Shown: one piece after another, positions 42,817 to 50,760 of the stretch
How the letters are laid out: each line of letters starts with the position of its first letter
How positions within the stretch are numbered: the first letter of the stretch is position 1
Assembly (NCBI RefSeq): GCF_900088535.1
Contig: NZ_LT578417.1
Coordinates: 2,666,001 to 2,730,000 of the forward strand
Direction: 5' to 3'
Length of the DNA stretch: 64,000 nt
From: Cyanobium sp. NIES-981
GTDB lineage: Bacteria; Cyanobacteriota; Cyanobacteriia; PCC-6307; Cyanobiaceae
Notes under the pieces: model-generated
What the model was told of the DNA's origin: nothing
What the model saw: the letters and a program-made list of their open reading frames with translations, nothing else
Databases searched by the model: none
Program-made: the position numbers and the translations under genes

Positions 42817-43800
42817 TCACAGACGGGCCGCCTGCACCCAGCCCGCCCGGGGATCGGCGCTGCGCACCTTGCGCAGCTGCTCGAGCAGGGACCGCTCCTC
42901 CGCGCTGAGGCTGTCGGGCATGCGCAGCACCGGGGTGAGCAGAAGATCGCCGCGGCCCTCCTTGAGTGGCCAGCCCTTGCCCTTGAGCCGCAGGCTGCGG
43001 CCCAGGGTCATGCCCGGGGGCACCTGCACCGTGGCCTCCCCATCGGGGGTGGCCACACGCACCTCACCGCCGAGGGCCAGCTCGTCGAGGCTGAGGGGCA
43101 GCTCGGCCCGGAGCTGATCGCCATCGAGCTTCCACACCGAATGGGCCTGGATCTGGAGATTGAGGTAGAGGTCGCCGCGCCGGCCGGTGCCGGGCTGCAT
43201 GTTGCCTTTGCCCTTGAGCCGCAGCCGGCTGCCATGGCGCACCCCGGCAGGGATCCGCACCTTCACCCGCTCGTCGTTCACCGCCAGGGTGCGCTCACAG
43301 CCTCGGAAGGCCTCCGCCATCGCGAGGCTGATGCTGGCCTCCGCGTCCAGATTCGCCGGGGCGGAGCGTCCACCGCCGGGGAAGCCGCCACCGAAGCCGC
43401 TGGCCGCAAAGCCACCGGGGAAGCCGCTGCCGAAGCCGAAGCCACCGGGGGCCGAGGAGGCACCGCCGCCGCCGAAGCGGCCGAGCAGATCATTGATGAA
43501 GTCGTCGAAGTTGCCGTAGCGGCCGAAATCCACGTCCACGCCGCCCACCCCGCCGCCGGCCCCGGCCTGGCTCCAGTACTGGCCGAACTGCTCGTAGCGC
43601 CGGCGTTTGTCGGGATCGGAGAGCACTTCGTAGGCTTCGCTGATCTCCTTGAAGCGGGCCTCGGCGGCCTTGTCGCCGGGATTCACGTCCGGGTGGTACT
43701 GCCGCGCCAGCTTGCGGAAGGAACGTTTGATCGTGTCGGCGTCGGCCCCCCGGTCGACACCGAGAACCTTGAAGTAGTCGCGGTAGCCGTTGGCGGTCAT
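42817..43800 (-). CDS. dnaJ: DnaJ-like (CbpA-type) co-chaperone
   Basis: A 327-residue J-domain protein. The J domain occupies residues 5-70 ([32 protein letters not shown], with the HPD triad that stimulates DnaK). A Gly/Phe-rich linker follows from about 80 to 140, then the two C-terminal substrate-binding domains ([35 protein letters not shown]). There is no CxxCxGxG zinc finger, so it is a class II (CbpA-like) rather than true DnaJ. The ATG at 43800 is chosen; the longer upstream frame is GC-driven. No chaperone partner is nearby. Confidence 0.92.
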   Translation of the reverse strand: MTANGYRDYFKVLGVDRGADADTIKRSFRKLARQYHPDVNPGDKAAEARFKEISEAYEVLSDPDKRRRYEQFGQYWSQAGAGGGVGGVDVDFGRYGNFDDFINDLLGRFGGGGASSAPGGFGFGSGFPGGFAASGFGGGFPGGGRSAPANLDAEASISLAMAEAFRGCERTLAVNDERVKVRIPAGVRHGSRLRLKGKGNMQPGTGRRGDLYLNLQIQAHSVWKLDGDQLRAELPLSLDELALGGEVRVATPDGEATVQVPPGMTLGRSLRLKGKGWPLKEGRGDLLLTPVLRMPDSLSAEERSLLEQLRKVRSADPRAGWVQAARL

Positions 43801-44029
43801 CAACAGGCGCTCATCGGTGAGCAGGACGAAGGGGCGATGGGCAGAGGAGGCCCCGGATCCTGGCCAGTCTCTCAGCCACTGTCGGGTTGCGCAGGCCGGC
43901 CACGGGGCGGAAGGCCGAACGCCGCCGCGACCCCGGGCCAGGGCGGGCCAGCCGTCAAGCTGCCCTGCACAGCCCCCGGCCCTGCGTCCCGCCCCTAGGT
44001 TGCCCGCAGGCACGATGGCTGACTGAACG

Positions 44030-44479
44030 ATGGGATCGCGGCGCTCTGCCTGGCTCACCCCCGTGGTGGTGGTGCTGCTGGGGATGATGGCCACGGCCAG
44101 TGCCGATGCCCGCGGCAGCAAGGCGCCGTCGCCACCGTCCACCTCACCCCACGTCGGCGAACCGCTCACCGACTCCAGCGAAGAGCAGCGCGCCCTCAGC
44201 GACCACCTCAGGGCCCGGGGCGCCATCTTCTACGGCGCCTGGTGGTGCCCCGCCTGCTTCCAGCAGAAGAACCTGTTCGGCAAGGAGGCTGGGAACAGCC
44301 TTCCCTACGTGGAGTGCGACAAGAGCGACCAAGGCCGCCAGCGCTGCATGGCGGCGGAGGTCCGCGCCTTCCCCACCTGGGATCTGAAGGGGAAACCGCG
44401 CCTGGAGGGGGTGCAGAACCTCGAGGAACTCAAGCGATGGAGCGACTTCCCCGGCACGGGACGGGCCCAGAGGCCTTGA
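44030..44479 (+). CDS. Exported thioredoxin-like protein with CPAC motif
   Basis: A 149-residue protein with an N-terminal signal or anchor ([20 protein letters not shown]), a Pro/Ser linker and a thioredoxin-like fold with active site [16 protein letters not shown] (C73, C76). [23 protein letters not shown] then carries the cis-Pro region. The sequence around the CPAC motif resembles the thioredoxin domain fused to VKOR in cyanobacteria and plants, so a role in lumenal or periplasmic disulfide formation is plausible. Here no VKOR domain is attached and none is adjacent. Confidence 0.8.
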   Translation: MGSRRSAWLTPVVVVLLGMMATASADARGSKAPSPPSTSPHVGEPLTDSSEEQRALSDHLRARGAIFYGAWWCPACFQQKNLFGKEAGNSLPYVECDKSDQGRQRCMAAEVRAFPTWDLKGKPRLEGVQNLEELKRWSDFPGTGRAQRP

Positions 44480-44580
44480 CCGGCACAGCAACCGCGATGG
44501 CTGTCACCACGATGTCCGCCAGAACGGGGCCAGCCCACCACAATTGGGCTGGCCAGACGTGCAGTGGAGGGTTGGAGATC

Positions 44581-44964
44581 ATGGACTGTCTCGGCCGCCG
44601 GTCCCTCCCCTGGGCCCTGCTGCTGCTCGGCCCACTGCTTCAGTCGAGCCCGGGCAACGCCCAGATGCTGCTCGATCCCACCGCGGCTGCCTCCATGCAG
44701 GGCAGCGTGACCAGCATCAACGTGCCGGGGGCCAACGCCACCCTGAACAAGGTGCGTGAGAACACGGCAGCGGTGCGCAGCGTCGACAGCGCCGATCCCT
44801 CCGCGCCCCCGCCGGCCCCATCGTCCCCGGCGGCGGGTCCCCAACCCGCCGCTCCCCAGCCGCCGGCGCAGACCCCGGCCCGGGTGAACGGGCGCAGCGT
44901 GCCGTACTGCTCCCACGGCGGGCTCTGCCACGGCGCCCTGCTGCGGGCGATGGGCATCAACTGA
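44581..44964 (+). CDS. Small exported protein with Pro-rich linker
   Basis: A 127-residue protein with a signal peptide (LPWALLLLGPLLQSSPGNAQ), a short region with repeated Asn (SINVPGANATLNKVRENT), a disordered Pro/Ala stretch at about 75-105, and a C-terminal motif with two Cys (YCSHGGLCHGALLRAMGIN). The close Cys pair may form a disulfide outside the cytoplasm. No family recognised. Its stop codon lies at the foot of a perfect 16-bp inverted repeat. Confidence 0.6.
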   Translation: MDCLGRRSLPWALLLLGPLLQSSPGNAQMLLDPTAAASMQGSVTSINVPGANATLNKVRENTAAVRSVDSADPSAPPPAPSSPAAGPQPAAPQPPAQTPARVNGRSVPYCSHGGLCHGALLRAMGIN

Positions 44965-45004
44965 TCCCCAGCCCTGGCGCTGTTCCATGCCAGGGCTGGG
45001 GATC
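44963..45004. terminator. Perfect 16-bp inverted repeat, probable transcription terminator or stabiliser
   Basis: GATCCCCAGCCCTGGC (44963-44978) pairs perfectly with 44989-45004 across a 10-nt loop. It begins in the stop codon of the preceding gene. No T-run follows, so it may be a bidirectional or T-less terminator, or an mRNA 3'-end stabiliser. Confidence 0.6.
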
Positions 45005-45048
45005 CATGACAGGGCACTTAAAATGTCGTTTCATTCACACCCGCGGCC

Positions 45049-45297
45049 ATGATCGTCATCAAGGTCACCAACCCTTCCGATGTCGTGGCTTCGCGCATTG
45101 GGCGTTTCCTGGCCGATCTCACGCCCAGCGGCTTCGACCAGAACAAGGTGGAAGACGAACTGATGAAGCAGCTGGTGGAGCAGATGGCGGCGCAGGGCCT
45201 GCAGGGGGAGGTGGCCTCGGTGAAGGGCCTCGATCTCCACAACAAGGCCCTCCAGGTCAAGAACGACCTGCAGGTGCGGCGCCACCGGGTGATCTGA
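45049..45297 (+). CDS. Conserved cyanobacterial 82-aa protein, function unknown
   Basis: An 82-residue soluble, charged protein starting MIVIKVTNPSDVVASRIGRFLADLTPSGFDQNKVEDELMKQLVEQM. The mix of short strands and amphipathic helices suggests a compact alpha/beta domain. I recall near-identical small proteins in marine Synechococcus without assigned function. It lies between the inverted repeat and grrP; whether it belongs to the grr unit is unclear. Confidence 0.75.
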   Translation: MIVIKVTNPSDVVASRIGRFLADLTPSGFDQNKVEDELMKQLVEQMAAQGLQGEVASVKGLDLHNKALQVKNDLQVRRHRVI

Positions 45298-45404
45298 GGT
45301 CCTCGCTCTGGCGCCCCGGCGCTCCGGGCCCATGACAGAGCGTGTGGGGCCTGGAGCCGCACCCCCCCACCACGCCATGCTCAGGGAACGGCAGGCACAG
45401 GGCC

Positions 45405-46358
45405 ATGGGTTCTCTCCGGGTGATCGAGCGACTGGGTCGGAGGCTCGGGTCCGATCGGCGCAGCCTGCGGCAGGCCGTGCTCAGCGTCGCTGCCCTGCTC
45501 ACTCTGGCGGCGGGAGCTCCGGCCGCCCTGGCGGAGACGGCCATCGAGCGGGCAGCCCGCACCGGTGAACTCGCCCTGGGTGTGCCGGGAACGGCAGCGC
45601 CCTATTTCAAGGAGGGCGCCAACGGGCAGCTGCAGGGGTATGCCATTGACGTGGCGGGGCTGATCGCCGCTGAGGTGTCGGACTACCTCGGCAGACCCGT
45701 GAAGGTGGTGAGCGAGACCACCGAGGGCCCGGAGGCCCTGTTCCGTCAGGTGCACAACGGCGAGGTGGATCTGATGTGCGGTGCCCAGTTCACCTGGGAG
45801 CGGGAAATGTTCGTGGACTTCTCGATTCCCTTCGCCCTCTCCGGCATCCGCCTGCTCACCCAGGGCGGCACACTCGATGGAACGCCTGATTCCCTGCGGG
45901 GCAAGCGGATCGGTGTGGTGAAGGGCAGCCTCGGAGAGGCCACCGTGAAGGCCCTGCAGCCCGCCGCCCGCCTGGTGGCCGTCCCTACGCTCGCCGCTGG
46001 GCTGAAGGCCCTGGGCCAGGGCCAGGTGGATGCGGTGGGCGGCGATTCGGTGCTTCTGGCCACGGCGGCACAGGCGGCACGTCTGCGGGAGCCCACCCTC
46101 GTGCCCACCGTGGCCCTCAACCGCTACGCCGTGGGCTGCGCCATGCCTGAAAACAACTCCACCCTGCGCAACCTGGTGAATCTGGCCATCGCCAAGATGC
46201 TGCAGGGGTATGTGAACGGCGACGCCGCGTCCCGTCAGCTGGTGAACCGCTGGCTCGGTCCTGACAGTGAACTGGGCCTGCCCGAAGCGATGATCAGCCT
46301 CTACTTCCAGAGCGTGCTGCTCAACTACGAACAGATCGCCCTTCCCCCCCAGCCCTGA
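45405..46358 (+). CDS. grrP: Orphan periplasmic solute-binding-like protein of the GRR RiPP system (GrrP)
   Basis: A 317-residue family-3-type binding protein. A signal peptide (LSVAALLTLAAGAPAALA) precedes the two-lobe fold: TGELALGVPGTAAPYFKEG, LQGYAIDVAGLIAAEV, EVDLMCGAQFTWEREMFVDFS and LRGKRIGVVKGS. The LMCGAQFTxERExxVDFS block matches amino-acid binding proteins. No permease or ATPase adjoins it; instead grrA and grrM follow, which is the known context of GrrP, an orphan binding protein paired with Gly-rich-repeat RiPPs in cyanobacteria. A role in handling the exported peptide is inferred, not shown. The ATG at 45405 is chosen over one 21 codons upstream. Confidence 0.85.
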   Translation: MGSLRVIERLGRRLGSDRRSLRQAVLSVAALLTLAAGAPAALAETAIERAARTGELALGVPGTAAPYFKEGANGQLQGYAIDVAGLIAAEVSDYLGRPVKVVSETTEGPEALFRQVHNGEVDLMCGAQFTWEREMFVDFSIPFALSGIRLLTQGGTLDGTPDSLRGKRIGVVKGSLGEATVKALQPAARLVAVPTLAAGLKALGQGQVDAVGGDSVLLATAAQAARLREPTLVPTVALNRYAVGCAMPENNSTLRNLVNLAIAKMLQGYVNGDAASRQLVNRWLGPDSELGLPEAMISLYFQSVLLNYEQIALPPQP

Positions 46359-46408
46359 GCTGTCCGTCTGAACCGTCGTTCCAAAGTCCCTTCCGCCCGC
46401 CGCTGATC

Positions 46409-46783
46409 ATGGTCACCTGTTCCCGCTTCTCCCTTCTGGTGCTGCTGATGGCCTTCGCGGCGCTGGCCGAACCCGCGGCGGCCAGAACCGCTTCCCCCCC
46501 CGCCAGCGGGGATGTGGAGGCGAGACTGGAGCGGATCAGCCTGGCCCTGCTGCAGCGCTTCGGGGGCGATGCCGCCCACGACGGCAGCGCGGACAGCACC
46601 GTGGCACGGGGCTTCGTCAACGGCGGTCCCGGTCGCGGCTTCGCCAACGGGGTGAATCGCGGCTTTGTGAACAACCACGGCTACTACGGCGGCAGCCGCA
46701 GCTTCGTGAATGGGGGCGGCGGTTACCGGGGCGGCGGTTTCGTGAATGCGGCCCGCCCCGGCGTGGGCTTCGTGAACTGGTGA
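46409..46783 (+). CDS. grrA: GRR-type cyclophane RiPP precursor (GrrA/OscA-like)
   Basis: A 124-residue precursor. Residues 1-25 resemble a signal peptide (FSLLVLLMAFAALAEPAAA). A helical leader region follows at about 35-51 (DVEARLERISLALLQRFGG). From residue 65 comes a Gly-rich core with six Phe-X-Asn motifs: FVN at 69, FAN at 78, then FVN at 86, 99, 111 and 121, the last in the C-terminal GFVNW. In this family a radical SAM/SPASM enzyme links the Phe ring to the Asn side chain carbon within each three-residue motif, forming cyclophanes. The core lies 10 bp before grrM. Biological function of GRR peptides is not known. Confidence 0.85.
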   Translation: MVTCSRFSLLVLLMAFAALAEPAAARTASPPASGDVEARLERISLALLQRFGGDAAHDGSADSTVARGFVNGGPGRGFANGVNRGFVNNHGYYGGSRSFVNGGGGYRGGGFVNAARPGVGFVNW

Positions 46784-46793
46784 GCAGCCCGTC

Positions 46794-47971
46794 GTGAACC
46801 GTTTCGGGCCGATTCGGTTGCTGGTGATCCAGCCCACTTCGCTGTGCAATCTGGACTGCTCCTACTGCTATCTGCCGGAGCGGCACCAGCGCCACCTGCT
46901 GGCCGACGGTCTGCTGCGCCCCATCCTGCAGCGGGTTCTGGAGAGCCCGTTTCTCGGCGATGGCTTCACGCTGCTGTGGCACGCCGGCGAACCGCTCACC
47001 CGCCCCCCGCCTTCTACACACGGGCCAGTGAGATCCTGCAGGAGGCGCTGGCACCCCATCCCGGGCTGCAGGTGGTGCAGGCGCTGCAGACCAACGGCAC
47101 GCTGATCAACGCCGCCTGGTGCGACTGCTTCCTGCGCCATGGCATCACGGTGGGGGTGAGCCTCGACGGGCCGGCCTTCCTGCACGACCGCCACCGCCGC
47201 AACCGGCTGGGCAAAGGCAGCCATGCCGACACCATGCGCGGAATCCGGGCCCTGCAGGACGCCGGCATTCCCTTCTCGGTGATCAGCGTGCTCACCGAGG
47301 ACTCCCTGCAGCACGCCGATGCCCTGGTGGACTTCTACCTGGAGCACGGCATCGGCGAGGTGGGCTTCAACATGGAGGAGACCGAGGGGGTGCACCAGCG
47401 CTCCAGCCTGAGCGGCGACTCCTGTGAAGCCCGGTACCGGCGCTTCCTGGAGCGGGTGTGGGACCGGGTGGTGGAGGCGGAAGGAGCCCTGCGGATCCGC
47501 GAGTTCGACGACCTCTTCGCCTTCATCGCCAGCCGCTCGCGGGTGGACCATTCCGATCTCAACCGGCCGATGGCGATCGTGAGCGTGGACCATCAGGGGA
47601 ATTTCTCCACCTTCGATCCGGAACTGCTGTCGGTGGACACGAGCTACGGCCGCTTCAACCTCGGCAACGTGCGCACCGATTCGCTGGAAGCGGCCTGCAG
47701 CCATCCGCGCTTCCAGCGCATGTGGGCCGACATGCAGGCCGGCATCGCGGCCTGCCGCAGCAGCTGCAGCTATTTCGGCCTCTGCGGCGGCGGCGCCGGC
47801 AGCAACAAGTACTGGGAAACCGGCAGCTTCCGCGCCAGCGAGACCCAGGCCTGCCGCTACCGGATTCAGCATGTGGCCGATGTGGTGATGGCGAAGCTGG
47901 AGCGGGAGCTGACGCTGGAGCCGTGCCCGCTCTCCCCGAGCCAACACCGGCCTGAGGCGGCGCCAACCTGA
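46794..47971 (+). pseudogene. grrM: GRR-system radical SAM/SPASM peptide maturase GrrM, reading frame broken at a C6 run
   Basis: The first frame (GTG at 46794) has the radical SAM start LLVIQPTSLCNLDCSYCYLPERHQRH, with the cluster cysteines CxxxCxxC, and runs to WHAGEPLT. At 47003-47008 six C occur where seven would keep the frame; the zero frame then stops at 47103. The -1 frame continues without gap as PPAFYTRASEIL, VQALQTNGTLIN, VSLDGPAFLHDRHR, NMEETEGVH and the SPASM cysteines (ACRSSCSYFGLCGGGAGSNKYWE), ending at 47971. Joined, it would be a normal 392-residue maturase that installs the cyclophanes in GrrA. The break may be a sequencing error, a recent mutation, or frameshifting on the heptamer C CCC CCG (47003-47009). 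Confidence 0.85.
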
Positions 47972-47988
47972 GCCAGAACGCAGATGTG

Positions 47989-48084
47989 ATGGTCTGGACT
48001 CCCTACGCCGATTGGATCTTCACGGTGATGAGCATCAGCGGGATTCTGGTGGTGACATGGTTGGTGCTGCGGCCCCGTGCCTGA
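47989..48084 (+). CDS. Possible 31-aa membrane peptide after grrM
   Basis: MVWTPYADWIFTVMSISGIL followed by VVTWLVLRPRA: 31 residues with a single hydrophobic span and a basic end, 17 bp after the grrM stop. A weak GC-rich hairpin (48095-48114) follows. It could be a tiny fourth member of the grr unit, but no family is recognised and short frames in GC-rich DNA are easily accidental. Confidence 0.35.
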   Translation: MVWTPYADWIFTVMSISGILVVTWLVLRPRA

Positions 48085-48154
48085 AGGATGGCCCGGCCCG
48101 CAGGGGGACGGGCCCAGGCGGGTGTCTCTGCGCCGACTCAATCGCTGCGCTGAC

Positions 48155-48271
48155 TCAACGCCGCAGTGCCGTCCAGTCCTGAAACCAGCCGCGACGCCAC
48201 AGCCAGTAGCTCTGCACCAGGGCCACGCAAGCCATGAGCACCAGTAACCCACAGGCAATTCGGCAGGCCAT
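48155..48271 (-). CDS. 38-aa membrane peptide directly beside the IS
   Basis: MACRIACGLLVLMACVALVQ followed by SYWLWRRGWFQDWTALRR: one hydrophobic span and an aromatic, basic tail. The composition is that of a genuine small membrane protein rather than a shadow frame. The outer IS begins 36 bp upstream of its ATG, so its native promoter has probably been separated, and reading continues without a stop into the IS. Function unknown. Confidence 0.45.
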   Translation of the reverse strand: MACRIACGLLVLMACVALVQSYWLWRRGWFQDWTALRR

Positions 48272-48301
48272 GGTCACGGGCCAGGCGGCGCCACTCTCGG
48301 A

Positions 48302-48307
48302 CAGGTA
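48302..48307. repeat. Target-site duplication of the outer IS (CAGGTA)
   Basis: CAGGTA at 48302-48307 abuts the left IS end and is repeated at 51744-51749 after the right end, marking the original insertion. Confidence 0.85.
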
Positions 48308-49039
48308 GGGCCTCCTGAGAAAAGCCACATCCACTGCAGCGCAATGGATGTGAGCAGTTTTCTCGGCTAAAATGTACGAGATTGGGCTCGTTTGCGCCCA
48401 AAAGCCGCCCAGAGTTTTCCACATGTACCGACGTGAGCATCGTGATCAGCTCTCGTTCGAGGACTTCTTCCTGCCGTTTGGAGGAAAGCTCTCTGGTGAC
48501 AATCGCTGGATCAAGCTGGCTGAGCTGATCCCATGGGATGAGCTGGAAGGTGACTATGCAGCTCAGTTCTGCAAGGGCTTTGGCGCCCCGGCAAAGCCAT
48601 TTCGCATGGCACTGGGCGCCCTGATCATCAAGGCCCGCATGGGGCTGACTGATGAAGAACTGGTTGAGCAAATCAAAGAGAACCCCTATCTCCAGTTCTT
48701 CATCGGCCTGGAGGCATTTCAGTACTCGGCTCCGTTTGACCCATCAATGATGGTGTACTTCCGGAAGCGGCTGCCAGATTCGGTCGTGAATGACTGCAAT
48801 GAACGAATCGTGCGTCACGGTCTGAACGTGATCCGTTCGTCTGCAGTTGATGAGCACGACAGCAGCGATGGAGGCGGAGCCGGGAGCGCAGCTGATCAGA
48901 AGATTGAATCCAAAACGCCACGGCCAAATCAGGGGTCACTGCTGATTGATGCGACATGCGTTCCGGCAGATATTCGGCATCCAACGGATCTCTCGCTGCT
49001 CAATGAAGGCCGAGAGCTCACCGAGACTCTGATCGATGC

Positions 49040-49045
49040 CATGTA
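49040..49045. repeat. Target-site duplication of the inner IS (CATGTA)
   Basis: CATGTA at 49040-49045 precedes the inner element and recurs at 50761-50766 after it. It differs from the outer duplication by one base, suggesting a CAKGTA-like target preference. Confidence 0.85.
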
Positions 49046-50760
49046 GGGCCTCCTGAGAAAAGCCACATCCACTGCAGCGCAATGGATGTGAGCAGTTTTC
49101 TCGGCTAAAATGTACGAGATTGGGCTCGTTTGCGCCCAAAAGCCGCCCAGAGTTTTCCACATGTACCGACGTGAGCATCGTGATCAGCTCTCGTTCGAGG
49201 ACTTCTTCCTGCCGTTTGGAGGAAAGCTCTCTGGTGACAATCGCTGGATCAAGCTGGCTGAGCTGATCCCATGGGATGAGCTGGAAGGTGACTATGCAGC
49301 TCAGTTCTGCAAGGGCTTTGGCGCCCCGGCAAAGCCATTTCGCATGGCACTGGGCGCCCTGATCATCAAGGCCCGCATGGGGCTGACTGATGAAGAACTG
49401 GTTGAGCAAATCAAAGAGAACCCCTATCTCCAGTTCTTCATCGGCCTGGAGGCATTTCAGTACTCGGCTCCGTTTGACCCATCAATGATGGTGTACTTCC
49501 GGAAGCGGCTGCCAGATTCGGTCGTGAATGACTGCAATGAACGAATCGTGCGTCACGGTCTGAACGTGATCCGTTCGTCTGCAGTTGATGAGCACGACAG
49601 CAGCGATGGAGGCGGAGCCGGGAGCGCAGCTGATCAGAAGATTGAATCCAAAACGCCACGGCCAAATCAGGGGTCACTGCTGATTGATGCGACATGCGTT
49701 CCGGCAGATATTCGGCATCCAACGGATCTCTCGCTGCTCAATGAAGGCCGAGAGCTCACCGAGACTCTGATCGATGCCATGTATTCGCAGGTCAGAGAGT
49801 CCTTTGGTCACAAACCACGAACGCATCGGAAGCAGGCCAGGCAGCAGTTCCTCGCCGTGGCCAAGAAAAAACGCCCTCGGTTTCTCAAGATCCGCAAAGC
49901 GATCAAGCAACAGCTTGGGCATCTCAAGCGCAACCTTGCCAACATTGACGCCCTGACAGCCTGTGGCGCAAGCCTTCTGGCGGCTGGGCGGCATGCCTAT
50001 CAGAAGCTGTTGGTTGTCAGTGAGCTGGTCCGCCAGCAGAACATTCTCTATCGCTCAGACACCAGAAGTATTCCCGCTCGCATCGTCAGCCTCTGTCAAG
50101 CGCACATCAGGCCAATTGTTCGCGGCAAGGCGAGGTGCAATGTTGAGTTCGGCGCCAAGATCTCACTTTCTGTCACCGATGAAGGATTTGCTTTCCTGGA
50201 TCGGCTGAGCTTTGACCCCTACAACGAAGGGGAAGATCTGAAAGTTCAGGCCCAAGCCTATCGTCGTCGATACGGCTGCTATCCGGAGGTGATCTGCGCT
50301 GATCAGATCTACCGCACAAGATCAAATCGGGCATTCTGCCAGCGTCACGGCATTCGGCTGAGTGGGCCTCGTCTTGGTCGCCCGAAGAATGATCCGGAGT
50401 TGGTGGCAGCCGAGAGGCGGCAGTTCGTTGATGATCAAAGGCGGCGCAATGCTGTTGAAGGCAAGATCGGTCAAGGCAAGCGTCGCTATGGATTGGGATT
50501 GATCCGAGAGAAACTGCCGGCAACACAGGGTTCATCCATCGCGATGAATGTCCTGGTCATGAACCTCCAGAAGCTCCTGGAGCTTCTTTGTCTCTATTTT
50601 GTGCTCTGCTGGCAACTCTTGGTCTCCGCCGCACGGGCTCTGAGCTCCAGCAGCAGAGAGCTGAGTTGTCAGCTCAGCGGGGCCTGAGGATCACTCAGAG
50701 GTCGCCCGGGCAGGCTCATTGTGGTGCGCATTGCCCGCGGCTCACTTTCTCAGGAGGCCC
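49046..50760. mobile_element. Inner, intact IS copy (IS5-like, 1715 bp)
   Basis: It is bounded by terminal inverted repeats GGGCCTCCTGAGAAA (left end at 49046; right end, inverted, up to 50760) and flanked by CATGTA duplications. It holds one transposase gene occupying almost the whole element, with 115 bp before the start codon and 73 bp after the stop. It is inserted in the same orientation as the outer copy, inside that copy's transposase gene. Confidence 0.93.
49161..50687 (+). CDS. DDE transposase, IS5-superfamily type
   Basis: A 508-residue transposase. The N-terminal domain (MYRREHRDQLSFEDFFLPFGG to GAPAKPFRMALGALIIKARMGLTDEE) is the DUF772-like DNA-binding part. The RNase-H-like catalytic core has Asp in LLIDATCVPAD, Asp in PEVICADQIYRTRSN and Glu in RRRNAVEGKIG, the Y-(2)-R-(3)-D-(6)-K-like block typical of IS4/IS5 elements lying around the Glu. 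The start at 49161 matches the usual MYR start of relatives; an ATG 17 codons upstream is in frame. As the only full-length copy here, it could mobilise both elements. Confidence 0.92.
   Translation: MYRREHRDQLSFEDFFLPFGGKLSGDNRWIKLAELIPWDELEGDYAAQFCKGFGAPAKPFRMALGALIIKARMGLTDEELVEQIKENPYLQFFIGLEAFQYSAPFDPSMMVYFRKRLPDSVVNDCNERIVRHGLNVIRSSAVDEHDSSDGGGAGSAADQKIESKTPRPNQGSLLIDATCVPADIRHPTDLSLLNEGRELTETLIDAMYSQVRESFGHKPRTHRKQARQQFLAVAKKKRPRFLKIRKAIKQQLGHLKRNLANIDALTACGASLLAAGRHAYQKLLVVSELVRQQNILYRSDTRSIPARIVSLCQAHIRPIVRGKARCNVEFGAKISLSVTDEGFAFLDRLSFDPYNEGEDLKVQAQAYRRRYGCYPEVICADQIYRTRSNRAFCQRHGIRLSGPRLGRPKNDPELVAAERRQFVDDQRRRNAVEGKIGQGKRRYGLGLIREKLPATQGSSIAMNVLVMNLQKLLELLCLYFVLCWQLLVSAARALSSSSRELSCQLSGA

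Noticed and set aside
48138..49409. Minus-strand frames inside the two IS copies
   Set aside because: They repeat identically in both copies and are shadows of the transposase gene.
49046..50760. Reading the two IS copies as a simple tandem duplication
   Set aside because: The outer sequence resumes exactly after a 6-bp duplication of the interrupted codons, which fits nested transposition and not tandem duplication.
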